The notes: generated from the letters alone by a model not told the origin. A DNA stretch of 64,000 nt from Paraneptunicella aestuarii (GCF_019900845.1 NZ_CP074570.1:186001-250000); one strand, 5' to 3'. Numbered from the stretch's first letter, positions 35,772 through 46,811 are shown. A program made the numbers and translations.

Positions 35772-37274
35772 ATGAGTAACGCGCATAGCGATGTTAAACA
35801 GAATACAGGCAAAACTTACGAAGCCATTATTATTGGCAGTGGATTTGGTGGGCAAATCGCCGCGCTAAATCTGACAAAAGAGGGGATCACCGATTTTCTC
35901 ATTTTAGAGCGGCGCGATTTTATGGGCGGAACCTGGTGTCAGAACACCTACCCTGGAGCCGCCGTTGATGTGCCTTCACCTTTGTATTCCATTTCTTCCG
36001 AGCCCTATGACTGGTCGCAAATGTTTGCTGAGCAGCATGAGCTACACGAATACACTAACCATGTGATTGATAAACACGGGCTGCGAGAGAAAACGCAAAC
36101 CAGCGCTAATGTGAATAAGATTCAATGGGATGAAGCGCAGCAACTGTGGTTTATCCATGTCGATGGCAAAGCCGAGCCTTATTGCAGCCGTTTCGTTATT
36201 AATGCATCTGGTCCTCTCAGTACGCCTGTTATCCCAAATTTCAAAGGTCGCGATAGTTTCAAAGGTAAGTCCTTCCACACCAACAACTGGGAGCATTCCT
36301 ACGACTACAAAGGTAAACGTGTCGCCATTATTGGCAGTGGTGCCAGTGCGGCACAGGTGATCCCGGCGATTGCACCGGATGTTGCTCATCTGGATGTGTT
36401 TCAACGTACACCACATTGGGTGTTACCCAGACCTGATCGTGTGTTTTCTGGATGGCAACGCAAGCTATTGCGTAACAAGTGGTTTTATAAAGCGTTGAGA
36501 ACTTCCATTTATTGGGCGTTGGAATTTCGGGTTGTGGGGTTCAAATACTCTCAACTGGCGTTAGAGATCATTGGTGGTCGAAAAGCGCGAGCCTTCATCA
36601 AACAACAAATTGCCGACCCCGAGATGCAGCGCAAAGTCACCCCGGATTTCACCCTGGGATGTAAGCGCGTGATCCTGTCCAGCACGCTCTATCCCGCGTA
36701 TTGTCGAGATAATGTCACTTTGCATGACAAGCATAACGGTATTAAGGAAATCACCGAAAAAGGCATTATCACGCAGGATGGTGTCGAGCATGAGTTGGAT
36801 TTGATTATCTATTCCACTGGGTATGACGCGACAGATGGCGTGATCTCCTACCCCGTGATCGGTTGCGAAGGGAAAACCATTGCTGAGTTTTGGCAGGATT
36901 ATCCCAGAGCTTATTTGGGCACTGCGCTACCGGGTTTCCCTAACCTGTTTATTGTTACCGGCCCCAATACGGGCATTGGTCATACATCGGCTTTGTTCCT
37001 GATTGAATCGCAGATGCAGTACATCATGCATAGCATTAAAGCGGTGCGACAAGGTGGACACCAAAGCGTTGAAGTAAAGCCTGATGCCGAGCAGAAATAC
37101 ACAGACCATATTCATCAGGAGATGAAGAAAACCGTGTGGCAAACCGGTGGCTGCAACAGTTGGTATAAGAGCAAAAGTGGCAAGGTCATTGCCATGTTTC
37201 CTGGCTTTAGTTTCACCTTTCGGCGCTGGGCGAATAACTTTAAAAAGGCGGATCATCAGTTTGCAGATAAATAA
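35772..37274 (+). CDS. Flavin-containing monooxygenase, type I Baeyer-Villiger family
   Basis: 500 residues. FAD-binding Rossmann motif GSGFGG (G22-G27) after a short tail, NADPH-binding motif GSGASA (from G188), and between them the Baeyer-Villiger fingerprint FxGxxxHxxxW as F163-W173 (FKGKSFHTNNW). This fingerprint favours oxygen insertion next to a carbonyl, giving esters or lactones from ketones. The C-terminal GPNTGIGHTSALFLIESQMQYI block is typical of these enzymes. It is the first gene of an operon with two SDRs and a hydrolase, which fits ketone/alcohol interconversion before and ester cleavage after the monooxygenase. The true substrate is unknown. Confidence 0.9.
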   Translation: MSNAHSDVKQNTGKTYEAIIIGSGFGGQIAALNLTKEGITDFLILERRDFMGGTWCQNTYPGAAVDVPSPLYSISSEPYDWSQMFAEQHELHEYTNHVIDKHGLREKTQTSANVNKIQWDEAQQLWFIHVDGKAEPYCSRFVINASGPLSTPVIPNFKGRDSFKGKSFHTNNWEHSYDYKGKRVAIIGSGASAAQVIPAIAPDVAHLDVFQRTPHWVLPRPDRVFSGWQRKLLRNKWFYKALRTSIYWALEFRVVGFKYSQLALEIIGGRKARAFIKQQIADPEMQRKVTPDFTLGCKRVILSSTLYPAYCRDNVTLHDKHNGIKEITEKGIITQDGVEHELDLIIYSTGYDATDGVISYPVIGCEGKTIAEFWQDYPRAYLGTALPGFPNLFIVTGPNTGIGHTSALFLIESQMQYIMHSIKAVRQGGHQSVEVKPDAEQKYTDHIHQEMKKTVWQTGGCNSWYKSKSGKVIAMFPGFSFTFRRWANNFKKADHQFADK

Positions 37275-37349
37275 GCTGCAAATGAGCTTGGATGAATCTG
37301 TCTGGTGATAAAAACAGGTTAGCTGGGCGATAACTTAAAAGAGGCAATA

Positions 37350-38171
37350 ATGAAAACATTCACTGACAAGGTGGTTGTTGTTACAGGAGCTGGTTCCGGT
37401 ATTGGACGTGCGACAGCGCTGGCATTTGCTAAAAAAGGCGCGTTACTGGCTGTGTGTGATAAAGACGCAAAAGGCTTGGATGAAACCGCAAAAATGCTCA
37501 CCGATATCAGCGCCAAAGAACCGCTTTCTGTTGTCTTGGATATTACTGATGCAAAGGAAGCGGAACAGTTCGCCGAAGAAGTAAAATCCCGTTTTGGCGG
37601 CGCTCATATACTGGTGAATAACGCGGGCATCGAAGGTCGAGCCAAGCCTGTGTGGGCAACGGAAGACGCGGTTTTTCGTCGAGTCATGGAAGTGAATTAC
37701 TTCGCTGTGGTGAGATTAACCCAATTATTTCTACCGCATATGAGAGCGCGGAATGAGGGCGTGATCGTGAATGTTTCCAGCATTTTTGGCCTAATTGGCA
37801 CGCCAAATCATGCCGATTATTGCGCCAGCAAATTTGCTGTTCGGGGTTTCACCGAAGCCTTGATGTGCGAACTACAGGAAAGCCCGATTCAGGTTCACTT
37901 GCTGCATCCCGGCGGTATCGCCACGAACATTGCTCAAGCCAATGAAAGCCAGCCCTTTGCGCAACATTTCCTAAAAACTCCGCCGGAACAACTCGCGGAA
38001 CATTTGCTACATAGTATTAGTAAAAACAAGCCCCGTATTGTGTACGGTAGCGGTGCATTTCGCGCCTGGTTAGGTACACGTTTGCTGCCGCTTGGATTGC
38101 AATGCAAAGCGGCATGGCTGGAACTTAAAAAGGTGATCGACTTGAGCGATTACCCCCGTCATAAGCAATAA
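37350..38171 (+). CDS. Short-chain dehydrogenase/reductase (first of two)
   Basis: 273 residues of the classical SDR type. NAD(P) binding at TGAGSGIGRA (about 13-22), NNAG motif, and the catalytic S-Y-K triad in VSSIFGLIG...DYCASK. The aspartate in CDKDAKG after the second strand favours NAD(H). The HLLHPGGIATNIAQ block matches SDRs linked to Baeyer-Villiger clusters. It lies 75 bases after the monooxygenase and 24 bases before the hydrolase. It probably oxidises a secondary alcohol to the ketone used by the monooxygenase, or the reverse (inference). Confidence 0.88.
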   Translation: MKTFTDKVVVVTGAGSGIGRATALAFAKKGALLAVCDKDAKGLDETAKMLTDISAKEPLSVVLDITDAKEAEQFAEEVKSRFGGAHILVNNAGIEGRAKPVWATEDAVFRRVMEVNYFAVVRLTQLFLPHMRARNEGVIVNVSSIFGLIGTPNHADYCASKFAVRGFTEALMCELQESPIQVHLLHPGGIATNIAQANESQPFAQHFLKTPPEQLAEHLLHSISKNKPRIVYGSGAFRAWLGTRLLPLGLQCKAAWLELKKVIDLSDYPRHKQ

Positions 38172-38195
38172 ATAAACAATAACCGGATAGCGCGA

Positions 38196-39143
38196 ATGAA
38201 AAAGACTTTAGTAATTCTTACCGTGCTTTTGGCATCCATCTTTGTGCTACCCGCCATGTTGCCTTTGAGTGTGAGTCAGGCGGTGGTGAAAGAGGGAATG
38301 CTGTTAGAAGCAGAACTCTACGGTTTGCAGCCGTACAAGGTGGATATTGGCGATATGCAAATGACGTATTACGCCAATTTACCCGACAATCACAGCCAAC
38401 GCCCAACCTTGTTGTTGTTACATGGGTACAGTGCAGACAAGAACGTGTGGCCGCGTTTCGCAAAGCATTTTTTCGACAAATATTATGTGCTGATCCCGGA
38501 TATGGCAGGGCATGGTGAAACCGGATTTAATCCGGATTGGAGCTATAGAACACCGGTTCAGGCCGAGCGTTTACAGCGTTTCCTCACGGCATTGAATGTG
38601 CAAAAGGCTCACTTGGTCGGTAACTCTATGGGCGGCTTGATTAGTGCTCAATTTGCGTTGCATTACCCTCTGCAAACGTTATCCGTGACCTTGTTCAACC
38701 CTTCTGGAGTGGTAGCTCCAGAACCAAGTGTGATGGATAACATGCTGCAAAACGGTCGAAATCCGTTTGAGGTGAATAATCGTCAGGAGTTTGACGAGTT
38801 TTTTGCTATGACGATGGCTGAGCCGCCCTGGATCCCGGACTTTATGTTGGCAGCGGTTGCTGAAAAATATCGCGAAAGAAAGCTGGAGTTGCGCCACATC
38901 TTTGCGCAAATCCATCATCAGGATTTGTTGGAGGACAAGCTTAACCAGATTGCTCCGCCCATGTTGCTGTTGTGGGGTGAACAGGATCAGATCATTGATG
39001 TCAGCAGTGTCGAGGTTTGGAAAAACGGCGTGCCGAATATCGAGACTCATGTCTGGCAGAACATTGGTCATATGCCTATGTTGGAAATTCCCGCAGAAAG
39101 CGCCAAATTAGTGCGTAACTTCATTGAAAAACAGTCGCTTTAA
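38196..39143 (+). CDS. Alpha/beta hydrolase, membrane-anchored or exported
   Basis: 315 residues. The N-terminal hydrophobic segment (TLVILTVLLASIFVLPAMLPLSVSQA) acts as a signal or anchor. The oxyanion region LLLHGYSADKN, the nucleophile elbow GNSMGG with S144, an acidic residue in WGEQDQIID and the histidine in IGHMPM complete the catalytic set. It probably hydrolyses the ester or lactone made by the adjacent monooxygenase, which would place that step at the inner membrane or periplasm. Spacing to the neighbouring SDR genes is 24 and 12 bases, so it is in the same operon. Confidence 0.85.
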   Translation: MKKTLVILTVLLASIFVLPAMLPLSVSQAVVKEGMLLEAELYGLQPYKVDIGDMQMTYYANLPDNHSQRPTLLLLHGYSADKNVWPRFAKHFFDKYYVLIPDMAGHGETGFNPDWSYRTPVQAERLQRFLTALNVQKAHLVGNSMGGLISAQFALHYPLQTLSVTLFNPSGVVAPEPSVMDNMLQNGRNPFEVNNRQEFDEFFAMTMAEPPWIPDFMLAAVAEKYRERKLELRHIFAQIHHQDLLEDKLNQIAPPMLLLWGEQDQIIDVSSVEVWKNGVPNIETHVWQNIGHMPMLEIPAESAKLVRNFIEKQSL

Positions 39144-39155
39144 CAGGAAGTCTTA

Positions 39156-40025
39156 ATGAAAGATTTTACAAATAAAGTTGCCGCCATTACAGGTGCCGGT
39201 TCTGGCATTGGGCGGGCATTAGCCTTGAATTTAGCGCAGCAGGGATGTCATCTGGCATTGGCGGATATCAATGAACAAGGATTAGTTGAAACAGCAGTTC
39301 AGGCTCAGGTTGTTGGAGAAAAGCTGGGCGTGAAAGTGACTCAGACTGTACTTGATGTCTCTGATCAAAAGGCGGTGTTCGCTTGGGCTGATAAAGTGGT
39401 TGCGGATCATGGTAAGGTTAATCTGATATTCAACAACGCCGGGGTTGCGCTTTCGGGAACGGTGGCGGCTTTGTCTGTTGAAGATTATCAATGGATCATG
39501 AACATTAACTTCTGGGGCGTGATATACGGAACCAAAGCCTTTTTGCCCTATCTGGAACAGTCAGGTGAAGGCCACGTTATCAATATTTCCAGCACTATGG
39601 GGCTCGCTGCCCAAGCCATGATGAGTGGTTACAATGCCAGTAAGTTTGCTGTGCGAGGGTTCACAGAATCCTTGCGGCAAGATTTGGATTTAACGGAATC
39701 TTGCGTGAGTGCCACCTGTGTTCATCCCGGCGGTATCAAGACTAATATCGCCAAGTCGGCGAGAATGTCGGACAGTGTTCAGGAAGTCACCGGAACCGAC
39801 AAACAAAAGGCGCTTGCCGAGTTTGAACGCACCTTTATTACCACGCCCGAAAAAGCCGCTGAGATCATTTTGAATGCCGTGAATAAGAATAAGCGCCGAG
39901 TATTGATTGGAGCCGATTCCCGCGTTTTTGACTGGTCGGCAAGGCTATTCCCGGCGGGTTATCAACGCTTCTTTAATGCGGTGATTAAGTGGCGGAGTAG
40001 GGCGTTGCAAAAAGCTTCCCTATAA
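39156..40025 (+). CDS. Short-chain dehydrogenase/reductase (second)
   Basis: 289 residues. Classical SDR with TGAGSGIGRALA, NNAGVALSG, and ISSTMGLAAQAMMSGYNASK for the catalytic S-Y-K. ADINEQG after the second strand suggests NAD(H) preference. It is about as similar to the first SDR as typical paralogues are (shared KFAVRGFTE, HPGGI-TNIA and the late NKNKRRVLIG segment), so duplication within the cluster is likely. It is the last gene tightly packed in the monooxygenase operon. Confidence 0.87.
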   Translation: MKDFTNKVAAITGAGSGIGRALALNLAQQGCHLALADINEQGLVETAVQAQVVGEKLGVKVTQTVLDVSDQKAVFAWADKVVADHGKVNLIFNNAGVALSGTVAALSVEDYQWIMNINFWGVIYGTKAFLPYLEQSGEGHVINISSTMGLAAQAMMSGYNASKFAVRGFTESLRQDLDLTESCVSATCVHPGGIKTNIAKSARMSDSVQEVTGTDKQKALAEFERTFITTPEKAAEIILNAVNKNKRRVLIGADSRVFDWSARLFPAGYQRFFNAVIKWRSRALQKASL

Positions 40026-40061
40026 ACTTTGTTGCTTTATTTTTCGTTAATACTTGATGTC

Positions 40062-40103
40062 ATCCGATGAGTGACATAGTTTAAGGGCTATTACTCATTC
40101 GAT
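40062..40103 (+). promoter_or_regulatory. Imperfect inverted repeat before the aldehyde dehydrogenase gene
   Basis: atccgatgagt (40062-40072) and actcattcgat (40093-40103) pair at nine of eleven positions across a 20-base centre, 34-75 bases before the ALDH start. Possible operator; no regulator identified. Confidence 0.25.
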
Positions 40104-40136
40104 AACATTTTTATCACAGGCTCTATTTGGGTTGTT

Positions 40137-41516
40137 ATGCAATTAGAAGATATCGCAAAAAACGTCAATCACCTCAGAGAGTATTTCGCTACGGGTAAAA
40201 CTCGCAGTATTGATTGGCGTATTGCTCAGCTGCAACAAATTAAGAAGATGACAGTGGAGCAGGAAGGGCGCATTAAAGATGCGTTGGTGAAGGACTTAAA
40301 TAAGTGTGAGTTAGAAGCCTGGAGTGCTGAAGTTGGCTATATCAACTCTGAAATCGATCACGCTTTAAAAGGGCTTCGTAAGTGGATGCAGCCGCGCAAG
40401 GTGTCTACGCCAATGGTAGCACAGCCGGGCAAAAGCTATATTCAGCCTCAGCCTTTAGGCACTGTGCTTGTTATCGGTGCCTGGAACTATCCTTATCAAT
40501 TGGTCATGGCGCCTGTTATAGCTGCCGTTGCTGCGGGTAATTGTGTGGTATTAAAACCGTCGGAATTGGCTGCTCATACCTCTGCTCTCATTGCCGAATT
40601 AGTACCTCAATATCTGGATAAAGACGCCTTTGCCGTGGTTGAAGGCGGCGTCGAAGAATCGACAGAATTGTTGAAGCAGCACTTCGATCACATTCTTTAT
40701 ACGGGCGGTGAAGCGGTAGGCAAAATCGTGATGCGAGCTGCGGCTGAATATCTCACACCTGTCACCCTGGAATTGGGTGGCAAGAGCCCGTGTATTGTCG
40801 ATAGCACTGCAAATCTTGAGGTTACGGTTTCGCGTATTGCCTGGTGTAAGTGGATGAATGCGGGACAAACCTGTGTTGCGCCAGATTATGTGGTGGTCGA
40901 AAAGTCATTTGTTGATACGTTTGTCGCAGCAATGAAAGCCAAGATACAGCAGTTTTATGGTGGTGATAATGCCGCAAGTAGTGCTGATTATGCGCGAATT
41001 ATCAATCATCGCCATTGGCAACGCATTTTAGGCTATCTCGAAGGGCAGAATGTTGTGTACGGCGGTGAACATAATGAAGAATCTTTGTTTATTGCCCCGA
41101 CGTTAGTCATGGATCCTGATTTGAATTCACCTTTAATGCAGCAGGAAATCTTTGGCCCTGTTTTGCCAATTATCACGGTAGACAAGATTACTGACGCAAT
41201 ACCAATGATTAATGCTCGTCCTAAACCTCTGGCTATGTACATCTTTACTAAGGATCAGAGACTGGAAGATCAAATTCTAAATGAAACTACGGCTGGTAAC
41301 GTTTGTATTAACGACGGCATGATGTTTATGGCTAATAAGGAATTGCCTTTTGGTGGTGTGGGTACTAGCGGCATGGGAAGTTACAGCGGTAAAGCGGGCT
41401 TCGAGACATTTAGTCATATGAAGTCAGTCATGAAACGCAGTTTCATGATGGATGTGGATTTACGATATCCACCCTATACTGACAGCAAATTAAAATGGTT
41501 AAAGAGGTTAAGTTAG
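40137..41516 (+). CDS. Aldehyde dehydrogenase, class 3 type
   Basis: 459 residues, the short class 3 (fatty/aromatic/coniferyl aldehyde) length. Motifs: the GAWNYPYQL stretch, NAD-site LKPSELA, TGGEAVGK, general base E212 in ELGGKSP and nucleophile C246 in NAGQTCVAPDY, then PFGGVGTSGMG. It oxidises an aldehyde to an acid with NAD(P)+. It is separated from the second SDR by 111 bases with an inverted repeat, so it may have its own promoter. Functionally it fits downstream oxidation of aldehydes from the neighbouring operon, but a general detoxifying role is also possible. Confidence 0.92.
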   Translation: MQLEDIAKNVNHLREYFATGKTRSIDWRIAQLQQIKKMTVEQEGRIKDALVKDLNKCELEAWSAEVGYINSEIDHALKGLRKWMQPRKVSTPMVAQPGKSYIQPQPLGTVLVIGAWNYPYQLVMAPVIAAVAAGNCVVLKPSELAAHTSALIAELVPQYLDKDAFAVVEGGVEESTELLKQHFDHILYTGGEAVGKIVMRAAAEYLTPVTLELGGKSPCIVDSTANLEVTVSRIAWCKWMNAGQTCVAPDYVVVEKSFVDTFVAAMKAKIQQFYGGDNAASSADYARIINHRHWQRILGYLEGQNVVYGGEHNEESLFIAPTLVMDPDLNSPLMQQEIFGPVLPIITVDKITDAIPMINARPKPLAMYIFTKDQRLEDQILNETTAGNVCINDGMMFMANKELPFGGVGTSGMGSYSGKAGFETFSHMKSVMKRSFMMDVDLRYPPYTDSKLKWLKRLS

Positions 41517-41518
41517 TT

Positions 41519-41977
41519 GTGAGCGACGTTATTTCTCCTTCAGATTTGTCACCATTTCATTTAGCGCCCTTTCATTTGGCTATACCGGTAACGGATATTA
41601 ATGAAGCTGAGCATTTTTACGGCGACATCATGGGGTGTGCACAAGGGCGCAGAAGTGACCATTGGATCGACTGGAATTTTTATGGTCATCAATTGGTCAC
41701 TCATGAAGTTGAAAATATGCCTGGAGTTGCTGGGTATAGCCAGGTTGATGGTAAAAATGTTCCAGTTCCCCATTTTGGTATCGTGCTTCCCTGGCAGCAA
41801 TGGCAAGATTTAGCCAATCGCTTTAAAGAAAGGGACTATACTATGTATATCGAACCTTATATTCGGTTCGCTGGTAAGCCGGGCGAGCAAGGAACCTTCT
41901 TTTTATTTGACCCATTTGAAAATGCTCTGGAATTTAAAAGTTTCAAAGATATGGGGAAATTGTTTTCCAGCAAGTAG
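41519..41977 (+). CDS. VOC-family (glyoxalase/bleomycin resistance fold) protein
   Basis: 152 residues from GTG 41519, two bases after the ALDH stop. An in-frame ATG at 41495 overlaps ALDH and gives an odd N-terminus, so I prefer GTG, although its AAAGAGG site is rather distant. One vicinal-oxygen-chelate module pair: HLAIPVTDINEAEHFYGDIMGC, RSDHWIDWNFYGHQLVTHEV, VPHFGIVL and the metal-type glutamate near LEFKSFKD. Near the start, PFHLAPFHLA looks like a small internal duplication. It is co-transcribed with ALDH; it may act on a related small molecule. Confidence 0.8.
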   Translation: MSDVISPSDLSPFHLAPFHLAIPVTDINEAEHFYGDIMGCAQGRRSDHWIDWNFYGHQLVTHEVENMPGVAGYSQVDGKNVPVPHFGIVLPWQQWQDLANRFKERDYTMYIEPYIRFAGKPGEQGTFFLFDPFENALEFKSFKDMGKLFSSK

Positions 41978-42059
41978 TTTTGCAGTATGCTGCTCAAGGA
42001 GTGAAAAATTGGCCTGGCGGATTAATATTCACCAGAAGTAGCAGGCAGCAAAATTATTA

Positions 42060-43040
42060 ATGAAATACCATGATTCTTACGCGGATTCACAGGTAAAAAT
42101 GCGTCAAGCGTTAGCCTTATTAGATGAGTATCGCTTGGCGAGTAACCCTGTGAATTACGCTGTCGCATATGAATATATTTCCGGGGTCAATCAGGACTTG
42201 GTGGATTCGCTTAATGAATATATCCAGACCAAAGCTATTGACCCTTACGCCTTAGAATCTCTATATCAGCAATTTATCAGCAATCGCGTCGAGCGTGATG
42301 AAGCCTGTGTTTATCAGTTAAGTGAAACGATAGATGGATTGGGGTCTGCCAGCTCAGAGTCCAGCTCTGCTATTCGCCAACTTGATGAGCATGTGCAAGG
42401 TATTAGTGCTGATAATGTTATAGCGTTAGACGAGATTCGAGCGGTAACCGAAGCGATAAAAACTTCACACAAACGTATTGATAAGTTTGTTCAAGAAGCG
42501 CAAAAACACGCACAGACGATTAAAGATGAGTTGGCAACAGCACGTATGGAGGCGCTGACCGATCCTCTCACCAAGCTGTTAAACCGTCATGGCTTGACGC
42601 GTATGTTCGACTTTTATGTGAACGAATTGTCCAAGTCGAAGCTCAATGCTGCCATTATCGATATTGATCATTTCAAGCAGTTCAATGATGAGTACGGGCA
42701 CTTAATCGGCGATGTAATTTTGCGCCGTATCGCCAAATTACTTCAGGAAGTCACCAACGATTGTGGGGAAGCGTTCAGGTATGGTGGAGAGGAGTTTTTA
42801 CTCTTGTTGCCAGATACGGATTTGAAAGCGGCGCAGATGTTTGTTGACGATATTCGAGCTAAAGTTGAAAAACTGCGCTTTGTGAGTGCGAAAACCAAAC
42901 AGCGCCTACCGCGTCTGACGATTTCGATTGGCGTGAGTGAGCATCGAAAAGGTGAGGCAATGGAGAGTTTGATCTCTCGAGCGGATGAAGCGTTATATCG
43001 TGCCAAAAACGGTGGTAGAAATCAGGTGCAATCGGCGTAA
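42060..43040 (+). CDS. Diguanylate cyclase (GGDEF domain)
   Basis: 326 residues, soluble. The N-terminal half (about 1-160) is helical with no recognised sensory domain, ending in a coiled segment before TDPLTKLLNRHGL. The C-terminal GGDEF domain carries GGEEF at residues 242-246, an active variant, with DIDHFKQFNDEYGHLIGD upstream. No RxxD inhibitory site is present five residues before the motif, so it should lack classical product inhibition, unlike the GGDEF/EAL protein at 8851. It is monocistronic. Confidence 0.9.
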   Translation: MKYHDSYADSQVKMRQALALLDEYRLASNPVNYAVAYEYISGVNQDLVDSLNEYIQTKAIDPYALESLYQQFISNRVERDEACVYQLSETIDGLGSASSESSSAIRQLDEHVQGISADNVIALDEIRAVTEAIKTSHKRIDKFVQEAQKHAQTIKDELATARMEALTDPLTKLLNRHGLTRMFDFYVNELSKSKLNAAIIDIDHFKQFNDEYGHLIGDVILRRIAKLLQEVTNDCGEAFRYGGEEFLLLLPDTDLKAAQMFVDDIRAKVEKLRFVSAKTKQRLPRLTISIGVSEHRKGEAMESLISRADEALYRAKNGGRNQVQSA

Positions 43041-43042
43041 GG

Positions 43043-43067
43043 CTCTGAAATAAATTCAGGGCGACGC
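43043..43067 (+). repeat. Partial copy of the intergenic repeat found at 55461 and 55564
   Basis: ctctgaaataaattcagggcg and the next bases resemble the second half of the 55461 repeat (ccctgaaatgaattcaggg then cgatgcg). It sits directly after the diguanylate cyclase stop. Only the tail hairpin of the repeat is present here. Confidence 0.5.
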
Positions 43068-43117
43068 TTATTCTGGTTTCGGAGATTTTTCAGATCTTAA
43101 TTCTGTTCATGCAATAA

Positions 43118-43153
43118 AAAACGGGAGGCGCTAATGCTAGTGCCTCCCGTTTT
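43118..43153. terminator. Bidirectional terminator between the cyclase gene and fadA
   Basis: aaacgggaggc (ending 43129) pairs with gcctcccgttt (from 43142), and the centre extends the stem (gcta/tagt). It is A-rich before and T-rich after, so it serves both convergent genes. Confidence 0.9.
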
Positions 43154-43204
43154 GCTATCTATTGTTCAACAATGTTGAACGAGCAATGACGCTTTTAAAA
43201 GCAA

Positions 43205-44383
<1,179 letters not shown>

Positions 44384-46537
44384 TTACGCTTTAAAGAAAG
44401 ATTGGCCTTCAGCAGCCATCTGTCTGGTTTTCTCTGTTACCTGATAAATTGCACCCAGGTGAGCGTATTTGTCTGCCAGAGCAACAAAGTTAGCCAAGCC
44501 CATAGTGTCAACGTAACGGAAAACACCACCGCGGAATGGAGGGAAGCCCAAGCCGTAAAGCAATGACATATCTGCTTCTTCTGGAGAGCCGATAATGTCT
44601 TCTTCTAAACAACGAATCATTTCGTTAGCCATTGGCACCATCAAGCGAGCCATAATTTCTTCGGCGTCGAAGTCTTTCTTCGGTGCGGAATGAGCAGCAA
44701 TCATTTCATAGGCAGCGTCGGCAGGTGTTTTCACCGGACGGCCTTTCTTGTCCATGCTGTATTCGAAGAAGCCCAAGCCATTCTTCTGACCCAAACGGTT
44801 TGCTTTGTACATCAGCGTAACCGGGTCGTTGTCGATTTTCTGCATACGCTCAGGGAAACCTTGCGCCATTACGTCGCTAGCGTGGTCGGCAGTATCAATA
44901 CCCACAACGTCAAGCAAGTAAGCAGGGCCCATAGGCCAACCGAATTGTTTTTCCATCACTTTATCAACAGCAACGAAGTCAGCACCGTCCAGAATCAATT
45001 GGCTGAAACCGGCAAAGTAAGGGAACAATACACGGTTTACCAAAAATCCTGGGCAATCGTTAACCACGATTGGGGTTTTACCCATTTTCAGTGCCATCGC
45101 CACTACGTTAGCAATGGTTTCGTCAGAGGTTTTCTCACCACGGATGATTTCAACCAACGGCATTTTGTGAACCGGGTTAAAGAAGTGCATACCGCAGAAA
45201 CGCTCTGGGTTAGACAGGTTTTCTGCCAAACGGGAAATAGAGATGGTTGAAGTGTTAGAACAGATGATAGCGTCTGCTGCCACTGCACCTTCCACTTCTT
45301 TCAACACGCTGCCTTTGATTTTTTCGTTTTCAACTACCGCTTCGATAACGATTTCAGCATCTTTAATAGCTGAATATTCAAGGGTAGGAACGATATTGTT
45401 CAAAGTGTTAGCCATTTTCTTGGCGTCAACTTTGCCGCGTTTCATGCCTTTGCCAAGAATGCCAGCAGCAGTGTCTAAACCAAGTTGTAGAGCTGGCTGA
45501 GCGATATCTTTCATTACCACTCGAGTACCTTTCAGGGCGGCTTGGTAAGAGATACCACCACCCATGATACCTGCACCTAAAACAGCAGCGTGTTCAAATT
45601 TCTTGGTTGCGCCTTTTGCTGTTTTCTTGCCTTTACCTTTAACCATTTGGTCGGCCATGAAAATACCGATTTGCGCAGTGGCAGCATCGGTTTTCGCCAA
45701 CTTGGCGAAGGCAGCGTTTTCTACTTTCAAAGCACCATCACGATCTAACGTGGCGGCTTTTTCAAGCGTATCCACAACGGCATGAGGAGCTGGGTAATGT
45801 TTACCTGCTTTCGCTGCAACCATGCCTTTGGCGGTTGCAAAGCTCATCATCATTTCATTTTTAGGTAGCGTTAGAGGCGACAGTTTCAATGCGCGACGTG
45901 CTTGCCAGTCGATTTTGCCTGCAATGGCATCGTGCAACATGGCTAACGCAGATTCACGTAATGCTTCTGGAGCAACAACGGCATCAATTGCACCTTCTGC
46001 CAATGCTTGAGCTGCTTTGCGCTCTTTACCTGTGGTCATCCATTCCATTGCGTTATCGGCACCGATAACACGAGGTAAACGAACCGTACCACCGAAGCCT
46101 GGGATTAAGCCCAATTTCACTTCTGGTAAACCAATGGCAGCGCTTGTGTCAGCAATACGCATGTCACACGCTAGTGTCATTTCGCAGCCGCCGCCCAATG
46201 CGAAGCCATTAATTGCTGCGATAGTAGGGAAAGGAAGATCTTCGAAGGCATCAAACTTCTTCGAAGTAACGTGAGTCCATTGTAATAGTTCGTCTTCAGG
46301 CAGCGCGAAGATGCGTCCGAATTCGGTGATGTCTGCGCCAACGATGAATACACCTTTGGCTGAGCGAACTAATGCGCCTTTCACACCACTCTTGTCTTTT
46401 AATAGAGCGGTAACTTCAGCCAGCTCTTCAAGCGTTTGTTGATCAAATTTATTGACTGAACCGGTGGCATCAAAAACGATTTCAGCGATCCCGTCGTCAA
46501 GTAAGGTTACACAGAGGCTTTTGCCTTCAAAAATCAT
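44384..46537 (-). CDS. fadB: Fatty acid oxidation complex alpha subunit
   Basis: 717 residues. It is a multifunctional enoyl-CoA hydratase/isomerase and 3-hydroxyacyl-CoA dehydrogenase. The N-terminal crotonase domain has the catalytic glutamates E119 (GGGCE) and E139 (GLPEVKLG). The dehydrogenase Rossmann motif GAGIMGGGI starts at G321, followed by SNTSTISI and [13 protein letters not shown]. The C-terminal helical domain carries [12 protein letters not shown]. It is the first gene of the fadBA operon; 270-300 bases upstream lie a promoter and candidate FadR and PsrA sites. A long ORF on the opposite strand is a shadow. Confidence 0.97.
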   Translation of the reverse strand: MIFEGKSLCVTLLDDGIAEIVFDATGSVNKFDQQTLEELAEVTALLKDKSGVKGALVRSAKGVFIVGADITEFGRIFALPEDELLQWTHVTSKKFDAFEDLPFPTIAAINGFALGGGCEMTLACDMRIADTSAAIGLPEVKLGLIPGFGGTVRLPRVIGADNAMEWMTTGKERKAAQALAEGAIDAVVAPEALRESALAMLHDAIAGKIDWQARRALKLSPLTLPKNEMMMSFATAKGMVAAKAGKHYPAPHAVVDTLEKAATLDRDGALKVENAAFAKLAKTDAATAQIGIFMADQMVKGKGKKTAKGATKKFEHAAVLGAGIMGGGISYQAALKGTRVVMKDIAQPALQLGLDTAAGILGKGMKRGKVDAKKMANTLNNIVPTLEYSAIKDAEIVIEAVVENEKIKGSVLKEVEGAVAADAIICSNTSTISISRLAENLSNPERFCGMHFFNPVHKMPLVEIIRGEKTSDETIANVVAMALKMGKTPIVVNDCPGFLVNRVLFPYFAGFSQLILDGADFVAVDKVMEKQFGWPMGPAYLLDVVGIDTADHASDVMAQGFPERMQKIDNDPVTLMYKANRLGQKNGLGFFEYSMDKKGRPVKTPADAAYEMIAAHSAPKKDFDAEEIMARLMVPMANEMIRCLEEDIIGSPEEADMSLLYGLGFPPFRGGVFRYVDTMGLANFVALADKYAHLGAIYQVTEKTRQMAAEGQSFFKA

Positions 46538-46780
46538 GTTCTTCTCCTTAGCAGATACCCAGGATTGTGGACTTTAGCTTGCTGACCATTCAGATACCAC
46601 AGTCCAATAAATTACTCATTGCGATTACCATCCCTGTATGGTCAAGGAACCTTTACAAGTTAAGAGCATGTAAACGTAATACCTTGCCTGTGAATGACAT
46701 TGGAGCCCAGCTAAAACTTATGACCCTGGAACAGGGAGGCAACATTGTTGTAAAACCCACCGCAAATAGCAATAGAAATT

Positions 46781-46794
46781 CAAACAATTGTTTA
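46781..46794 (-). promoter_or_regulatory. PsrA-like palindrome upstream of fadBA
   Basis: CAAACAATTGTTTA contains a perfect 12-base palindrome (AAACAATTGTTT) and fits the reported PsrA pattern (G/C)AAAC-N2-4-GTTT(G/C) except at the last base. It lies about 18 bases downstream of the predicted -10, where bound repressor would block transcription. PsrA is a TetR-family fatty-acid sensor in several gammaproteobacteria; no psrA gene is in this window. Confidence 0.45.
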
Positions 46795-46811
46795 AATTTT
46801 TATTTGTCTTT

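Noticed and set aside
44690..45250. A 186-codon plus-strand ORF inside fadB
   Set aside because: Antisense shadow of a well-supported gene, with no recognisable domain or start signal.
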